Assembly: GCA_038503035.1 (NCBI GenBank)
Contig: JAVSML010025216.1
Coordinates: 983,574-1,047,573 of the forward strand
Origin: Crocodylus rhombifer
Lineage: Eukaryota; Chordata; Crocodylia; Crocodylidae
DNA length: 64,000 nt
Reading direction: 5' to 3'
Part shown: positions 23,589-34,789 of the stretch, piece after piece
How the letters are laid out: every line of letters begins with the position of its first letter
Position numbering within the stretch: the stretch's first letter is position 1
The notes under the pieces: generated by a model
What the model saw: the letters and a program-made list of their open reading frames with translations, nothing else
What the model was told of the DNA's origin: nothing
The model's database searches: none
Position numbers and translations under genes: made by a program

Positions 23589-24849
23589 TTTATTTTAGCA
23601 AATACATAATTAGGCTGATACTGGTTTTCATTCTAGGATGCCTAGATTTTCTAATAAGGTAGATCTTCTCTTCCAAAGGAAAGTTAGACTACAGTCTTGT
23701 AAGCAAAAGATGGCTAAAATTTAAAATTGTATGCTTGGGTCAGGGTTTTTCTTGTAATATTTCCGTTTCTGTTTCCTACATCTCATTGCTGCTAAATAAA
23801 TAAAACGTTATTAGAAATTTTACATCAAGTACCAATAATTAAAGTTGAACAAGGTTTTTAAATTAATCCAAGCCCTAAGGTTACTTCCTGGTGTTATCAC
23901 TAAAGAAGTTCCTACTATTTGGGTGTAGGTTTAATAAAAGGCTTCTCTTGGGAAGAAAAGATTCAGAGCTAGGGTCTATTCTGATTTGTATCCTGTACCA
24001 TGAGATTTAAAGAAATATAATGTTTATAAACTTCAGCATAAACTAGTTACGTTTTTACTTTTTTGTATTTGGATGAAAATAACTTTCTGATGTGTGTGGA
24101 GAGTGCCTATTTGTATTTTGAATTTAGTAGTCAAAAGAAAATCTTGTATTCTTACATGAATGTACTTATTTATCAGTAAGCTTGGCAAAGGCATCAGAGA
24201 GCATAATTTTTAAGATAACTTATTTATTCTCTCAAGGCCTGAATGCTGCTTTCCTTTGTGATGGTTTTCTCTTGAATCTTCAATGATACTTTTGTTACTG
24301 TAACTTATGGATTATTGTCAGAATCTCAACACTGTAATATTTGCTGTAAAGAAGGTAAACAAGACTTTCATAGAGTTCTGATTATAGACGAATTCCTGTG
24401 CAACTTTCATACAAATTTGAGTCCTCTTCAAGTAGTACTGCATATCTCAGAATTTTGTAGCAAGGGGACTCCCTTTCCTTTGAGAGAATTGGATTTTGCT
24501 TCCATCATTTGGATATTGTGCCCATCTTTACCTCTTTAACACCAAGCCTTACAAATAAAAAAGCATGAGTATCTAGTCATCAAAATAAGTCTCATTGCAT
24601 TCTGAAGCTTGCCAGGATCAAAATCTTAAAACTATGATTTTACTATAGTTCTCTTGATAACAGATATGTCCTAGCATTTGGTTATCAATTGAATAGAAAA
24701 TAGTGAATTTATTTTGGAAAACAAGTCACTATGCAAACATTACACTAGTGAAAACTACAGTTTAAAAGGTCTGAATGTACTCTTGATGAAACAGGGCAAT
24801 CCCTTCATGTGTTTCAGGGGCGTTTACACATAACAGTTTGATGTATACA
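23589..24849. other. Intergenic, nothing recognised
   Basis: AT-rich single-copy-looking DNA. A TAAATAAATAAAACG stretch near 23794 is the only notable short motif. Confidence 0.4.
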
Positions 24850-25225
24850 GACTCTTCCACTAGGACAAAATAGGCTTGAGTCAGCTAAAATTCTTGAGTA
24901 TCTTACAGAGCACCACCTTTACACTCTTTGAAAGCAAAAAAAACCCCCCATGGATTGTTCAAAAATGTGTGTTGGCCTGTCTCTGGGCCCTTGCTGTAGA
25001 AATATCACTTGGAACCAAGCAACTTAAGGTGCACTTAAGCACTTATGATGCTTGGAATCTAGGAATAAAATGGTGCCTGTATTATTGCAGAGCATATGGA
25101 CTGGAATTTTTTTTTTTTTTTTTTTGAAGCATGATGCAGGTGGAGAAAAGCCTGAAAAAGGGCCCGTGTAAATTTTTTATAACATTATTCTAATGCATCA
25201 GACTTGTCTACTATAGGAATAGTTA
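24850..25225. repeat. Direct repeat, copy 1
   Basis: About 376 bp that recurs at 26430-27085 in the same orientation. Shared blocks in order include TCCACTAGGA, GTCAGCTAAAATTC, ACCTTTACACTCTTTGAAAG, TTGTTCAAAAAT, GTAGAAATAT, ATGGACTGGAATTTTT and AAGCATGATGCAG. It may be a local duplication or two copies of one unknown interspersed repeat. The sequence between the copies (25226-26429) is plain AT-rich DNA. Confidence 0.65.
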
Positions 25226-26429
25226 TGTAGCTTAGTCCAACTACATTTCCTATAGTTATCAAAACCAAGGTCCATTGTAGACATAACATTTTGAATGAAA
25301 TCCTGGATATTAATATATTTTTAATGGTTACTGTGAGATAAAGCCTGCATAGGTAGATCGTGTTTAAGTAGAAGAGATGGGGGCGTCAATATGTGTTTTA
25401 ACTGCATATTTTGAATTGGTGTTTAAAATTTGGAACAAGCATATGGACTGTGTAAAAGGTTCTATAAATGAGCGTGACTTACACGAGGAAGTGAGTTGCT
25501 ATAATTGTAAACCTGAAATGAAAGAGAACTCTAACTGAGGAATTAATTAAAAGGTAATTGGCTAAAGGAACAGTTTGCAAATACTTAAACTATGAAAGTG
25601 GTAACAATATCTGAGGTCTATACTCAAGAATTTCAAAGGAATATTGTCAGGACTGAATAAGGATTTGACTCTGAATTAATTTTAGGCAAGTATTAGAGAA
25701 TTGAAACCTCTATAGTAGCCTGTAGTCATGTGTCTGAAAAAAGATAGTTACACAAACTGTGGTTAGGTGATGAAACAGATAATCAAAGTTAGTAAATATA
25801 CTGGGAAATAATGTAATTTTTTAACTGGGAAATAATGTAATGCTTTAACCTTTCTAGACTTTTTTTTCTTTTCCTTTTACTGCAAAGCTAAGGTTCAAAG
25901 TGTTCAATTCTTCTAAAATTTGTATACAAGGCACAGAGGACAGTGAACCACTTTCTAGACTAGCCAGCTACTAAAGTTCTAGGACTCAGGAATGACCCAG
26001 ATAAATTAAAATGAGTTTACCAATCTGTGAAATGGTATAGAATGTATTCACAAGAAGAATGTTACTTACATAGTTGACGAAACTACAGTGATTTGTAATG
26101 CTGAGGCTAATTATAATTTATTAAATGTTTTCAAATGAACAAGCATAACAATTTAAGAAATAATTAACCTAACTGTATGCATACTCAGAACTATTCCTAA
26201 AACTAGCTACTTCTACTGTGTGAATGGAGGGCAAAACAGTTTTAAGTGCAAGTAATTTAAACAATTCTAAAGTGAGGGCTTTAGAGCTGAAGAATCCTAT
26301 TCCCAGCTAAATGCTAAAAAAAAGGCTATAAAATACAGTAGAACTGACAATTATAAAATATTCAAGTGTAATTGAAAATGAATGGAGTATTTTTGTTTTT
26401 AAGTACAGGATGGATATTTCTGCTATAAC

Positions 26430-27085
26430 GATTCCTCCACTAGGATGAAACAGTTTCTAGTCAGCTAAAATTCATGACTGTCCTACAGAAAGTACATCAC
26501 CTTTACACTCTTTGAAAGCAAAAAAAAATAACATAACTTGTTCAAAAATAAGTGTTGGTCTCTTTATCTGGACCCTTTCTGTAGAAATATGCTTGGAACT
26601 CAACAACTTAGGGTCTGGGGTAGTAACTATTCACAAAGGTCCCCCAAAGAAGGACTAGAAAAGATGATTGAAGATTGCCTCACACTAGACATAAGAAAAA
26701 ACTTCTTTACAAGTAGCGTACTGAGGGTCCAGAATAGGCTCCCCCCAGAGGTGGTACAGTCACCCACCCTGGTGATCTTCAAAAAGCATTTTGATGCCCA
26801 GCTTGCTGGGGTCATCAAACCCTAGTGGTCTTTCTTGCCTAAGTGCAGGGGGGCTGGATCCCAATGTAAGGTCCCTGCTGGGTCCAAACAACTATGAAAC
26901 TTAGAGTATGCATTTTTGGTACTTAGAATCCAGAAATGAAATGGTGTCTGTATCCTTGCAGAGCAGATGGACTGGAATTTTTCTTTAAGCATGATGCAGA
27001 TGGAGAAATGCCTGAAACGGGGCCTGTGTAACTTAAAAAAAAAAATTATAATTCTAGTATATCACACTTGTCAACTATAGGAACA
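26430..27085. repeat. Direct repeat, copy 2, split by a CR1
   Basis: This copy matches 24850-25225 but is interrupted by 26612-26905. Removing the insertion gives about 363 bp, close to the size of copy 1. The insertion therefore came after the two copies had separated. Confidence 0.65.
26612..26905 (+). mobile_element. CR1 3' fragment inside the direct repeat
   Basis: Sense strand 26538-26825 reads the CR1 C-terminal block from about 26630: EDCLTLDIRKNFFTSSVLRV then QNRLPPEVVQSPTLVIFKKH. It is followed by the usual tail and ends AACTATGAAAC. It resembles the minus-strand block at 6890-7216. Confidence 0.75.
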
Positions 27086-27123
27086 GAACAATATTTTCAA
27101 CTAACAGGAAAGGATGAGAAAAT

Positions 27124-27831
27124 ATGCCTGAATCTGTGTTACACAAAAATGTTCTTACAAGAATTGTTTCCCTTGCCTATTCTGAAAGCAGAAATCCTTT
27201 AAATGCAATTTTTGCTATGCGGTTCCAATTTCTGCTGGCTTCAGAATTCGGTAAAGCTACTACCCGTTTCTCTCGTTTTATGCTGTACATGTGTTTCTGG
27301 AAAATGGCGCATAACTCGAGCTCACGTAAAGGGAACCCACTTTACAATGTAACAAATAGGGATACGTTCCAAGACCTTGACTGTACTGACCCCCAGACCC
27401 ATTTCTACCACTTTTACAAGACAGTTTTGGTACTCACCAACTGCAGACAGTCCACACAAGCACAAGGTGGTAGTGAATGTTACCATAATGGGGATGGCAA
27501 CTACAGAAGCATGTGTCACAGACAACAAATGAGAAGCACAGATCCATACAGGAGACTATATTTTGGTGTGTGTCACTCTCACAATGCACTGCACGAAGCA
27601 GCTGGCTGTGGACTTCCACCACACCTATTATGTAAGAGTGAATTTATCTTGCATATAATGAATTTTTGGTATAAAAAAGGTCATTGCATAAGGGTGAATT
27701 TGCACATACAGAACCCACATAAAGCAAGGGAAACCGTATACGATTGCAGTAACAAGTCTATGTGGGATATGGCAATCCATTCATGTATACATACACAATG
27801 CAAAAGTATGTTACAATATAGCCCTCAATAA
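27124..27831 (+). CDS. Unrecognised 235-codon open frame (probably repeat-derived)
   Basis: I do not recognise this protein. It is Cys- and His-rich in its second half, with no clear zinc-finger spacing and no signal peptide or membrane segment. An uninterrupted frame of this length is unlikely by chance in DNA this AT-rich. Short inverted motifs (GTTTCCCTTGC near 27166 and GCAAGGGAAAC near 27724) bracket most of it and hint at a DNA transposon or MITE body. No acceptor or donor suggests an exon of a host gene. It could be a fragment of an unknown transposon ORF or an accidental frame in a non-coding repeat, so confidence that it is a protein gene is low. Confidence 0.2.
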   Translation: MPESVLHKNVLTRIVSLAYSESRNPLNAIFAMRFQFLLASEFGKATTRFSRFMLYMCFWKMAHNSSSRKGNPLYNVTNRDTFQDLDCTDPQTHFYHFYKTVLVLTNCRQSTQAQGGSECYHNGDGNYRSMCHRQQMRSTDPYRRLYFGVCHSHNALHEAAGCGLPPHLLCKSEFILHIMNFWYKKGHCIRVNLHIQNPHKARETVYDCSNKSMWDMAIHSCIHTQCKSMLQYSPQ

Positions 27832-28244
27832 ACCAAATCCATTAAGTCTCACCAGTACTGTTTTGGATGCTTATTGATATGTATTGTCAGGCAAAAGAGC
27901 AACTGCCTCAACATGATGTATAGTAAACAGTATGAGACTGAAAATGCTCTGTTTTAAACATTGCTTCACTCAGAATACTCTGTGCCTCATCACCAGAAAT
28001 ACCACTTTTCTAGGGTCATGGCTGCCATAAGAGTTGTACTGAAGGTGCTATTTCTGGACCCACATGTGATTTCTTGGCTTCTGCAAAAGTAGGAAGCTTG
28101 TGCTGTCCAGGCCCACAAAAAGAACTATAAGTCTCCTTCAATTAGGAGACCACCAGATACGTAATTGATACATTACTGTGGACAACAGATGAAAAAGAAG
28201 GGATGGGAGTGAAGGCCATGGGTTAATAATAAGAATTATAGGGA

Positions 28245-28350
28245 GTTATAGGCAGTTGGAAGGGACCTATTAGATCATCAAGTCCGACCCCTTGCCTAGA
28301 GCATGGGGTTGGATTCAATCTAATAGGTGCCTTCTGACCCTAGAAATCTA
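28245..28350. repeat. Two CR1 tails in inverted, head-to-head arrangement
   Basis: 28245-28303 is an antisense CR1 tail (GTTGGAAGGGACCTATTAG and onward). 28303-28350 is a sense one (GGGGTTGGATTCAATCTAAT and onward). They are mutually complementary (ACCTATTAGAT against ATCTAATAGGT), so the unit is a hairpin. Confidence 0.55.
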
Positions 28351-28410
28351 TTAAATCTATACTGAGCAGAGCACACTAGCTAGTGCCCACTGCTCCTCAC
28401 ACATATCCAA

Positions 28411-29073
28411 CTAGCCCGTGGATACTGCCCACTGAAAATGAGTGGAGGAATGACAGGAGAATGGGTCCACAGTCACCTGTGTTTTTCTCAGCCAGGTTAT
28501 TCTTCCTGGTCTGGTAGATGGTAAGTTTGGCCAAAGCGAGGAGATGAACTGGGAAGTCTCAGAACTTGAGGGTTGTGGATGGTGAAGTGTGTAATATAAA
28601 AGCTGCAGGGAAAGGTGCAGCCAGAAGCTTAGGAGGAGTTTCCTGAGATGGTGGAAGCTCTGTACCCTGGCATACTCAAGATAGGCATGCACCAGGGTCT
28701 CTGTCTGCTGACAGAAAGGACAAGTGTTGCTGCCAGTGAGGGGAGGAATGGGAAGGCTGCCTATTACAGGCAGGAACCTAGACAAAGCATTGAATTTGAA
28801 GATGAGAACTAAGGAACGCAAAAAATAATAAAGGAAACTGTTAGGTGGGAAGAGAGAAAAAGATATAAAGAGATTTTTCACAATAATTTTAAATAGAGGT
28901 AGGAGGATACAAGTTAAAGCCCAGTGAAATACTTCTGTGTTATACAGATTGCATTTCACTGTCTCCAAAGTAGGTAGCATCATTTGTACAAAAAAACCCA
29001 TAGGTGGCATGTTTATCTGCATTAAGCCTGTGGCCCTTTGACAGACACAATGGTAAATATCTGGTATGCTCAC
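28411..29073 (-). pseudogene. Non-LTR retrotransposon ORF2 C-terminal fragment (zinc-binding tail)
   Basis: A 220-codon minus-strand frame contains NTCPFCQQTETLVHAYLEYAR, a C-x2-C...H...(Y in place of C) cluster. It is followed by HHLRKLLLSFWLHLSLQLL, the layout of the zinc-binding tail that ends L1/Tx1-like ORF2 proteins. In a neighbouring frame the next segment reads LLALAKLTIYQTRKNN, which also fits that tail, so a frameshift lies near 28,530-28,560. The upstream part is hydrophobic and probably decayed RT thumb sequence. Assignment to the L1/Tx1 group and not to CR1 rests on recalled family patterns. Confidence 0.5.
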
Positions 29074-32000
29074 TGAAACTGGTGAAAGCAGTCTACCTTT
29101 ACATCACTGTAACATGGTATTGTTTTAATCATGCGAACTGAAGGTTTCTGATTGCAACGAACAAAAGAAAAACAGAAGTTGTATGAAAGCTACATAAGTA
29201 ATAGCCTAAATGTGTGAAGGTTTTACAGATTCAGTATTTTGCAAAAATCTGTTCAGTAGCTGGAATGTTTGTGCAGTTGACTTAAGTTGGCAAAAGAAGC
29301 TCAATATGAATAATAAGGTCTCTGATTACATCACTTTTCTCAAGCAGTTTTATGCAGCTGGCAAATATGGACAAAAATTACTAAAACACACTATCCACTG
29401 GGCAAAACAAGCAAAAGAAAGTTACTATGGACTCACTGCAACTAGTCTAACACTTTTCAGCAGAAGCTACAAACAAATGTCACATTTTTCCCAGGGCAAA
29501 CCACTTTATCCTGGGACAAATTGCAATGATTCAGACATTCATGTCTGCTGTCCCAGGACAAACTCTAAAAAGATTTATGGGATAAGAAGTGCTAACAATT
29601 TGTTCCAGGACATTGTGAAGTACGTCTGAAAGGTTGTTCCAGGACTGCACCATTGAAGTAGTGGCAGAAAAGTGACAGCACATTCAGCTGCTCTCTACAC
29701 CCTGATTAGAAGGTCGGTGTTTGTACAATCTTGGGACATTCCTGTTCTGAGACAAACACAGGCACAATTTGTTCTGAGATAAGATCAATGTTTATTTCTA
29801 GTCTCAAAGAAGTTCCTTCCTTATAGTCTCATTCCCTGAAAAAAAGAAAGCACAAGATTTATATGTGATTAACAAAGATTTATTTTAAATAATTTTCTCT
29901 AGAGAAGGTACAATGCAACCATGCTTCAAGCATGAGATAGATAGATACATAATAAAAAGGAATTGACACAACATACCTACAGTGTTCATACCAATGTACC
30001 TTATGCATATTATTCATTATGATAGCATTAGGCCTTTTTTCTGCTAACAGTTACACCAGTGTGGTCCCTTGTGTCTATACATAATACTGCTGACTTCAGC
30101 GATTTGTGCCAGTTGCCACAACAGGTATATAGTTAGCAATCAATAACACTGTCTGTTTGCATTCTCTTCTGTGATCCACTCAAGATGAAACAAACTTAAG
30201 CTGGTTTGAACTAAATCTTGACTTCTGTAGCATACCTTACAGAAACATGTGCTACAAGACTTGTCACTGTAATCAAAATGATGCATTATTTCTTTTTGAG
30301 CCAATGTTGAACCAATTTATTGGCGTGGTGCTAAGGACCACACACTCATAGAGGTGCTCTATTTCTGATGAGATGTTAAATAATCATTTTCCTATGAATT
30401 CTGGCCTGTTTATATACATAAACTTTCTAAATGTGAGTGCAGATGCACCTGAAGCATATAGGTTTGAAAGCTTTCTTGCCTTGGCAGTATCCATATCACG
30501 CATGTGCATTGCTTTTCCTTGCACCCCACAGCAATGGCATACAAGTAAATGTGTACTTCCTGCTCAGACCATATTTGATTTATAGCCTTACAAAGCCTTT
30601 TCCCTTAACTTCCCATTCCCCACTTCTCCCCCAGTCTCATCTGATGAATACTCTGTCTTACTTCTCTTTATGTTTACCACTTCACATTTTTACTTCTTTG
30701 GTTGTCTTTGATCTTCTGCAGTTTGACCATGTCCCTTGTGGATCGGCACTATGTGGCACTAGATGTTCCCTTGTCACACTCTTTTTCTGTTTTTTTCCCT
30801 GACAGCAGTAGCAGCCCTAGAATGAATCTAGAATATAGCTCAATGTTAAAAAACTCTTTCTTTGTATTCTCAATATTGTATTAAGATACTTTCATTGCAG
30901 TTTCATGGATAGGACAAAGTGAAATTGGAATTGAAAATGTCTGCCTTGCTTATAGGTCATCCAAATTAAGCCTCTTAGGGGCCCCAACTGGCTCGCTTGC
31001 CCAGGACCCCAACAACCTTAAGGCCACCACTGCCTGACAGTAGGGACCCAGATGGTAGGTTTTTACCCAGTTGCTGGTAAAAACTTTTCTTTCTCAACAC
31101 TTTTGGCCTTTCAAGATCCTATGCCATTTTTCAGAAGAGTAAATCTGCAACACTTGGTGAAAATCAAACGTAGATAATATGCTTTTAAAATTCCCATTTT
31201 TCTGTTGAAACATGTGCCTTGTTGCTTCCATTATATTTAATCAACGTGTACTCTTGCTGTTGTTAACTAGTAGTTTAGTTCCAAAAGGGGGTGCATTTCA
31301 GTGGTGTGTGATTCTTCTATCTTCTTTACTTATTTTAGTGAAGTGTTTTGAAGCCTATCTTAACACTTGTATTAAAAAAGTGGTGAAAGATCCCTGGAAA
31401 AAAACATTCTATACAACTGTAAAACAGTCTGTGCTGTGTAAAGATACATAGTATTTATAAGTAGTAAATTTTTGGTCTGACTTTGTGTAAGACAGGATTT
31501 TCTTTCAATAAAGGGTAACATGGTAACCCAGTGCCATAAAAATCCCAGAATAAGTTTTAATATGAGTTCATTTTTCTTCACTAAAACTTCCTACTCACTC
31601 TATGCTAATGTCCTCTTTCTGCTTCTATTTCAATGCAATTTCACAGTACTCAGATGTGACATTTACTTTGAAATCATTCTTTCAGATTCTGCTTTTGATG
31701 GAAGTCCTAACAGGATTATAGGTTATTGGTGATTTCAGTATTTATCATTGAAACCATTTTGTTTGGGGGGGAAGTTCATCAGATATGAACGGGTGAGGCA
31801 TTCCCACAAAGTCACTTGTTTTATATATATTTGAAGTTGACTGAAGTGCAGTACTGTGGAAAAATGAATGATTCTCAACCTGGGTGCCTCCCCTCTCCGT
31901 TTTACAGGGCTGCCCCTTCACTTTTTCCTTCCCACTCTTCCTGTTTAGGCAATATGTTGAAAATGAGCAGTTTCAAACAAGCTAGGGAAGCCTGTAGTTT

Positions 32001-32084
32001 CGTTGTGAATCTTACAGTCTATAAGGTTTTGTACAAAGTTCTCATTCCTAGGAAGAATCACATTTTGCATCAAAAAAATTCTAA
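29074..32084. other. Intergenic, no gene recognised
   Basis: AT-rich DNA. A 139-codon frame at 29210-29629 has no recognisable domain. Around 29500-29560 there is a CCTGGGACAAATT / CTGTCCCAGGACAAA imperfect inverted motif. Around 30970-31035 there is a GGGGCCCC-containing short repeat-like stretch. Nothing else was seen. Confidence 0.35.
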
Positions 32085-33150
32085 TTCCAGGGATATTGGT
32101 TTTTGCCATGTTGGTCTAAAAGCATAGGCAGACAAAACTCTCGGGGTTGAGGTAATACCTTTTATTAGACCAACTACATAGTAGCAAAAAGGTTGCAAAC
32201 AAATAATTTTTTAGCTATGTTGACGCGCCCATCAACGAGTTCAATCGCTCGGTCATCTGTGTATGGTTGTCCACTAATTCCAGGTTGGGTCCTCACTCCG
32301 GGATGCCCGCGCCAGGTCCACCTGCCACGACTTCGATGTTCCTTGGTTCAGTGTGTCTTTTATGACGCGTGCATGTGTGGAGGTGGGACCTCCAGTCCAT
32401 TCAAGTCCAAGATCCTTGAGGGCTTCTTCCTGCCCTACACCCTCACCCGGGCCTCCAGGTCCAAGTCCAGGTTGCCCTCCCAGCCTCCCCTCAGGAGTGA
32501 GGGGTGGGCAATGCCTCGGGTACAAAATACAAAGTTATTAACCCACGAGTCAAACCGCCAGTCCCACCATGGGCGTCTGACACTGGGTCCCTTGCGCCGG
32601 CTGGTTCCCCTCAAGTCCCGCTCTCCTCCTCCAGGAGGCCTTCAGCTCCCAGTTGGGGTCGGCCGTCTGCCACCGTAGGGTCCTTGCCTCGCCTGGGCGG
32701 CTCCGCCTTCTGCCCCCAGCACACTGTGGCCGAGGCCCACAACCCACTTCACCCGGGTCCCGGCCAAACGGCCTCCAGCTGGGGCGAGGTGCCCCCACCC
32801 CAGCCTTCACAATCACCTCCAATGTCTTCAGGGCTTGTCGCCCCTGGTGCCTTGCCCCTGCGGGGCCTTACCCTTTCCCCAGAATACGCGGGCAGGACGC
32901 GTGTCGGCGAGCCTCCGCCGATCCGGGCTTCCGCTGGGGATCTGCTCCCTTCCCGGCCCTTCCAGTCCCCGTAGTCAGGTCCGCTCGGTGGTTTGCGTGC
33001 GGTGCAGGCCCCGCCGTGCCTGCACCGCCGCCCACACTCCACAGCCGCCGACAGTTTATTACCGCGGCGGCACCCGCTTCGCTGCTCCCGGGGCTGCTCG
33101 GGGCTGGGGCTCTCTCACAAGCTACTATTTAGTTGGTCTAATAAAACATT
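32085..33150. repeat. GC-rich segment bounded by 26 bp inverted repeats
   Basis: The left boundary carries a dispersed-repeat end (TTTTATTAGACCAACTACAT, arm 32160-32185). The right boundary carries its inverse (33121-33146) with a single difference. The enclosed 0.93 kb is strongly GC-rich, starting GTTGACGCGCCCATC, in an AT-rich neighbourhood. It has open frames on both strands, but none shows a domain I recognise. The outer motif resembles the terminal region of a reptile retroelement, possibly Penelope-like. That naming is from memory and uncertain. Confidence 0.45.
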
Positions 33151-33348
33151 TATTTATATCTAGATTAAACCCTAAGTGTTATTAGCCAATATTAGAGTAA
33201 GGTGGAATGTGACCCTTAGTTTCTATGCCTTGTACTACTGCTCTCATCCTGAGATCTGAACACCCCAATATCTTGATGTATCCTTGGAACAACAGTAACT
33301 TTCCAGAGCAGTGATTCTTAACTGGGACATCACCGGGCTTTAATGTGG

Positions 33349-33812
33349 CATGAATTATAATTAGCAATCTCTGTAAATCACAGAAAAAGTACTCCCTGAG
33401 GCAGCTCCTATAATTTTTTTTAATTTTGCCACTTGCCCCCTCACCACCCCTGACTGGTGAAGGGGCTGTGCTGGCTGGGCTCTTTGCTGATGATCACCAG
33501 GAAAGCAAAAACTGTGGTTTTAAATATGCCACGTTTTTTGCCGCCCTGCTGCTGATTGATGGATGGGCCCTGATGGCCCCATTGCTTGCTGCTGATTTGT
33601 GGGGAGGCAGAAAACATGCCATATTTAAAACTGAGGTTTTCGCTTTCCCAGCAATCAATAGCAAATAGTGCAGCCAGTGGAACCCCTCCACTAATTAGGG
33701 GGAGGCAGTGACAAAATGAAAAAGAAATAAAAAGGAGCTGCTGCAGGAGGAACTTTCTCCATGATTTATAGATATCTCTAATTATAATACTAGTTATCAC
33801 GCATGAATTTTC
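33349..33812. repeat. Long fold-back element, arms about 200 bp
   Basis: The left arm (33349 to about 33545) and right arm (about 33600-33812) are inverted copies along their lengths. GCATGAATTATAATTAG pairs with CTAATTATAATAC...GCATGAA, GGCAGCTCCT with AGGAGCTGC, TGATCACCAGGAAAGC with GCTTTCCCAGCAATCA, and TTTTAAATATGCCA with GCCATATTTAAAA. The loop is 50-60 bp. It has no coding capacity. The flank at 33308 (CAGTGATTCTTAACTGGG) resembles a hAT-type end. Confidence 0.65.
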
Positions 33813-34295
33813 CATTTTTTAAAAATGTTTCCAGTTATGTTATTTTTTTAATAAATTGTAATAAGTAACTATATATATATTTAAATTGGGTTTCTGGAGT
33901 TTCTCTTGTGTACACATTTACCTTAATCTTTTTAAGGTGTAGCTCTAAAAATTCTAAACACTAACCTTTAGTCATCTGTTAGTAGTCCTTTTATTCTTTT
34001 GTTCTTCCTACTGAAGTTTAGAACCAGAATAGATTGAAAATGTTGATGTTTTATCTGTATTCATGGAAGGTTGAAATGGCTTGCATTTTTTACATTTTTT
34101 CTGTATTGTGTCTGTGCTTGGTTCAAATCCTGTATCTAGCCTAAGTGTCTGGAATTCTCTGTAGCGGTATATCCTTCCAAAGGCCATAAATCAGCATTCA
34201 AGCCTCTCAGTAACTGCTGCTAAAGCCTGGAGTCTTCAGTAGCTCTTATGCACTTGTTCCACTGAGGAACACATGTTGCAACAGAATACACAATG

Positions 34296-34510
34296 GTTAG
34301 GGTGGTCAATCATCCAGTTGTATAGAGGACAGCCCATTTTCTGCTACTGTGTCCTCTGTCCTATTGATACGAAACCAGATGCCTTTATGTCAGACTGGTG
34401 AAAATCAACGGAGGAAAATAGAGGACATACAGGCATCCAGTTTCATATCAATAGGACAGAGTAGCATAAAACTGGGCTGTCCTCTATAAACTCGGACACG
34501 TGGCCCTAAC
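34296..34510. repeat. Palindromic MITE, 215 bp
   Basis: The ends are GTTAGGGTGGTC and the inverse GTTAGGGCCACG. The halves pair through ATAGAGGACAGCCCA, GTCCTATTGATA and GATGCCT blocks. It is non-coding. No clear target duplication was found. Confidence 0.6.
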
Positions 34511-34789
34511 AGTGGTAGATCCACTGTAGCAAAATCCCCAGTTTTTCTTTCTTTTTTCTTTTAAAATGCATTCCTTCCCCTTCCTCAACCATTTCTGACT
34601 TTTTCTGTCCCTCTCTATTCCCTATAGATAAGTATAAGTGAGCTCACACTTGGGATAAGCTTCAGCATTTTATTTTGGTAGCAAGTTGTATTTATTTTGT
34701 TTTTTCTCCTTTATATTGTATAATTATTATCTTTATATTGATTTTTACTGTTCTATATTATTGTTTTACTGGTACTATATGATTTAGGC

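Noticed and set aside
29210..29629. 139-codon + frame as a gene
   Set aside because: No domain, no splice context, and within the range expected by chance. It overlaps short inverted repeat-like motifs.
32193..33185. Multiple frames in the GC-rich segment as genes
   Set aside because: Open on both strands because of GC content. Pro/Arg/Ser-rich with no domain, and bounded by inverted repeat ends.
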